NCBI GenBank assembly: GCA_943704425.1
Contig: CALSCP010001728.1
Coordinates: 1-40,754 of the forward strand
Source of the DNA: Ministeria vibrans ATCC 50519
Taxonomy: Eukaryota > Opisthokonta > Filasterea
Reading direction: 5' to 3'
Length of the DNA: 40,754 nucleotides
In this document: positions 38,334 through 40,754 of the stretch, piece after piece
Numbering within the stretch: the first letter of the stretch is position 1
Layout of the letters: each line of letters starts with the position of its first letter
Program-made: the position numbers and the translations under genes
The notes under the pieces: model-generated
Seen by the model: the letters and a program-made list of their open reading frames with translations, nothing else
What the model was told of the DNA's origin: nothing
The model's database searches: none

Positions 38334-40550
38334 CTATAGTGTATTGAGAGAGCGGAAGCGGAACATGCGCGAGGCGCCATTGGCAGGGACAAGGGCAGTA
38401 AAGCCAAGCGCCGTGTCGATGGACGCAATGTCACGGTGAAGCCATAGATCACGCGCGATGAGAGAGATGGAGTGGGGCGCAGGTGGGCCCGTGAGGCACA
38501 GTCCCGAGAGAACGTTGCGTACGAGAGAGAAACGTGGATCGTGTGGGAGGGGCTCGATGTGCCACTGCTGGTTGGCGCCCCCATTGCACGGGAAGGCGTC
38601 GACGCGCCCAGTGGCAGTCAAGTGGTACTGGTCGAGGCAGAGCGCGGGATCAAGGCCAGAGCGCAGCTCGTGTGCTGCCGTGCGTATCCATTGCTGGTTG
38701 CGCCCACCACACTCGCCCGATACCTCGGCGTCGCAGTGAAACAGCGCAACAGTGCTGTTGGGCTGCGTCGCACACTCCCACAGATCCAGACATGACAACG
38801 ACGCCCGCTGGATGAACGAACCGTTTGCTCTGCAACAGAGAAAATGAGGTACTGCAGAAGTATTGCATACATGCATGGCATCAGAATGGGAGCACGTACG
38901 CGTGGTGCCAGTGCTGCGTTGTGTGCGTTGCATTGCACGGCCCCAACGCCGCCGGATGAAGTGGCTCGGATGCCGAGTGGAGACGACGGAAGGGCATCTG
39001 CGCAAAGCAGAGCGCATCGCACGTGACATCTGAGCCATGCAAGAAGAAAAAAAAGAAAAAAAAGAGAGAGAGAGAGAGAGACTGAGAGCTGAGAGGGGTG
39101 GCGAGTGAATAGGAACGAGCGACAGTCAGATGGGACCGCGACGTACTCATGGGCGTCGGTTCGTTGTTGACAAAGACGGCTGCCCAGTCGGTGTTTGCAA
39201 GGGGCCGCGCCCACACGTTCACGCCGCTGGTTGCCGTTAGGTTAGTGCCTACCACACGGAACCCCTGCCGTCCAAGAGCGTCCTGGTTCACCGCAATTGC
39301 CTACACAGTCATTTTGTAACAAGGGCTAAGCAATAGGTGACCCTGCCAGGGTCTCTCTGCCTCTGTGGAGTCTCTGTGGAGTCTCTGTCTCTCCTCTGTC
39401 TCTGCATCTCTATATGACTTTGCCTCTCTTTTCTCACTTCTTCGTTCCCCCATGTTTTGAGGGCATACGCCGACACGACATTGATATTGGCACTGATAAG
39501 CAGTGGTGCGGCCATGACGCACCACATGGAAAACTGAGTGCGTGAGTTGACATCGTTCTGGTACCAGCTCTCGCGGTCCGGCCCGTACGATCCAACTCCC
39601 GTTCCAATCAGCAGGTCTGGGTCGTTCCAGCCACCGGGACCGGCATAGCGGCTTAGACGCGAGTTTACATTCATGCAGTTGACCAGTGCAGCGTAGTTGC
39701 GGCCGTCTCCTGCGATGCGCCACGAGTTGCCCAGCGACGGTCCGACCGGCGCGTACCACGAATGCCAACCGCACAGACTAAAGTACACGGTGCGTCCTGT
39801 CGCATTGAGCGCATCGCGCATCACCGCGTAGTCTTGAAAGGCCGTCGTGTGATCCTGCGAGCCACAACAGCTGTCCTCCTTCAAGTAATCCGCTCCAGAC
39901 GCTGCAAAGTACTCGGCATCTTGGCGTTCGAAGCCGTGCGAGCCGACCGCGTGATACTGAGAGGTGGAGCACTGACACGTCCCGCGACTCGTGTACAATC
40001 CGTAGCGCATATGCTCACCAGTCTCGGGGACAACTTGATTGTGGATCCAGTCGCCGAGTGCCTTCATGCCCGAGGGGAATTTGATGGAGTCACTGACAAT
40101 GCGTCCTGTGATGTTGTCCCGCCCCTTCAGCCAGCCCTCGTCGACACTGCGCAAGGGAAGAGAAGACGTTTGTTTTTAGTCTACCTTAGTGTGCACCACG
40201 CATATAGAAGCTCTTGTACTTGACATATATGTATCCCTGTGAGACGAGAGCGAGTGCGTAAAAGTGTGTGTTTGTTTATGTAGTGTGACCCAACCTTGGC
40301 CGCCAACCCCGTCGCAATGAGGGCGCGCGTGATGTTCTTGATCCGCTCTTCATTCACGGCAGACGAGCAGTCATTCCAGCTTGAGTATCCCATGGCAGGA
40401 GTGCGCCCTGAGTGCACAGGAGGGAGGTGGGTTGTTTGTTTGTTTGTTTCGTGCTGAAATGTAATTTTGTCTACTCTCCGTACCTACGCCGTTGTCCAAG
40501 GCAACGACACAACTGGCCACGACGAATACAATGGCAGCGGTCCACAGCAT
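38334..40550 (-). CDS. Secreted GH27 alpha-galactosidase with C-terminal ricin-type lectin module
   Basis: Removes terminal alpha-galactose from oligosaccharides, galactomannan or glycolipids. In gene order the exons are 40550-40484, 40407-40295, 40236-40220, 40146-39438, 39300-39147, 39029-38900 and 38829-38334. All phases agree for 561 residues. It begins with a signal peptide (MLWTAAIVFVVASCVVA), then GRTPAMGYSSWNDC typical of GH27. The 17-base third exon encodes GYIYVN of the GYIYVNVDEGW motif. The nucleophile is probably Asp157 (ASGADYLKEDSCC) and the acid/base the second Asp of GGWNDPD (about 243). AIAVNQDALGRQG and the beta-sandwich (VNVWARPLANTDWAAVFVNN) follow. The last two exons encode a ricin-B beta-trefoil (CLDLWECA, NQQWI, LCLDQYH, NQQWHI). 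This is a carbohydrate-binding module and not a toxin. The donor at 40294 (GTTGGG) is weak. Fold and catalytic residues look intact. Confidence 0.93.
39053..39081. repeat. A-rich then (GA)n run in alpha-galactosidase intron
   Basis: A-rich run followed by about ten GA repeats, within the intron 39030-39146 of the alpha-galactosidase gene. Confidence 0.8.
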
Positions 40551-40754
40551 CAGATATAATCTGGAAAAGAAACTTGAAAAATCAAAAAAAAAAATTAATC
40601 ATTATTCATTCATCTTTTTTGCTTACATCTCAGAAGTTAACATGGGCGTTACTGACTCGTGGGTGTTCCGTCCGAACAAAGTTCCTGAATTACAAAAGTC
40701 TTTTGTAAGAATGAGCGACAACCAGAAAAAAAAAAAAAAAAGAAAAAGAAATCG
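40551..40754. other. Upstream region of the alpha-galactosidase gene, window edge
   Basis: About 200 bp beyond the alpha-galactosidase start codon (minus strand), AT-rich with A runs at 40586-40595 and 40724-40740. It presumably holds the promoter. No further gene is recognised before the window ends. Confidence 0.5.

Overview
This is nuclear DNA from an intron-rich eukaryote, probably a small or early-branching one. The evidence is spliceosomal introns (mostly 50-470 bp), no operons, GC-rich exons set in AT-rich or microsatellite-filled introns, and a gene set that includes prominin, ataxin-10, DNAJC12-like, ANKRD49-like, UBE2J2-like, MYST acetyltransferase and CYP7-clan P450 genes. Several of these are most familiar from animals and their relatives, so I lean towards a holozoan or another opisthokont-related protist. 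The sequence alone does not settle this.

Layout. 166-2630 (+): 3' part of an M1 aminopeptidase. 2797-5754 (+): secreted GH3 beta-xylosidase/arabinosidase-like enzyme with an N-terminal ricin-type lectin module. 5891-7376 (+): ataxin-10-like protein. 7574-11797 (-): cytosolic isoleucyl-tRNA synthetase without its 5' exons. 11991-13550 (+): Esa1/Tip60-type MYST acetyltransferase, also without its 5' exon. 13632-17410 (-): chromo-barrel/DDT/WHIM protein with a possible BCL9-HD1-like motif. 17951-19524 (+): 3-hydroxyacyl-CoA-dehydrogenase NAD domain fused to a RING finger. 19623-20101 (-): small unknown protein. 20542-26209 (+): prominin with a very long cytoplasmic tail. 26314-27007 (-): ANKRD49-like protein. 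27384-28239 (-): DNAJC12-like protein. 28325-30751 (+): intronless DDX31/Dbp7 helicase. 31024-33301 (+): CYP7-clan P450. 33577-34109 (+): UBE2J2/Ubc6-type E2 broken at a (TC)n tract. 34557-35666 (+): unknown coiled-coil protein. 35886-38152 (+): SH3-DH-PH RhoGEF. 38334-40550 (-): secreted GH27 alpha-galactosidase with a C-terminal ricin-type lectin module.

Genes are closely packed (about 80-540 bp apart) on both strands. The two secreted glycosidases, both with lectin modules, suggest extracellular degradation of plant-type or algal polysaccharide. The MYST enzyme and the chromo-barrel/DDT protein form a convergent pair of chromatin genes. The two most unusual proteins are the dehydrogenase-like/RING fusion, which has lost the catalytic histidine, and the chromo-barrel/DDT/WHIM/HD1-like protein.

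The window is full of (GA)n/(CT)n tracts and a dispersed GA-rich unit, nearly all in introns or spacers. At two long (TC)n tracts (11876-11973 and 34152-34256) genes stop in mid-domain. I read these as likely misassembly or deletion points, so the gene models around them should be treated as incomplete.

Exon coordinates were read by eye from splice signals, reading-frame phase and conserved protein patterns. No alignment or search was run.
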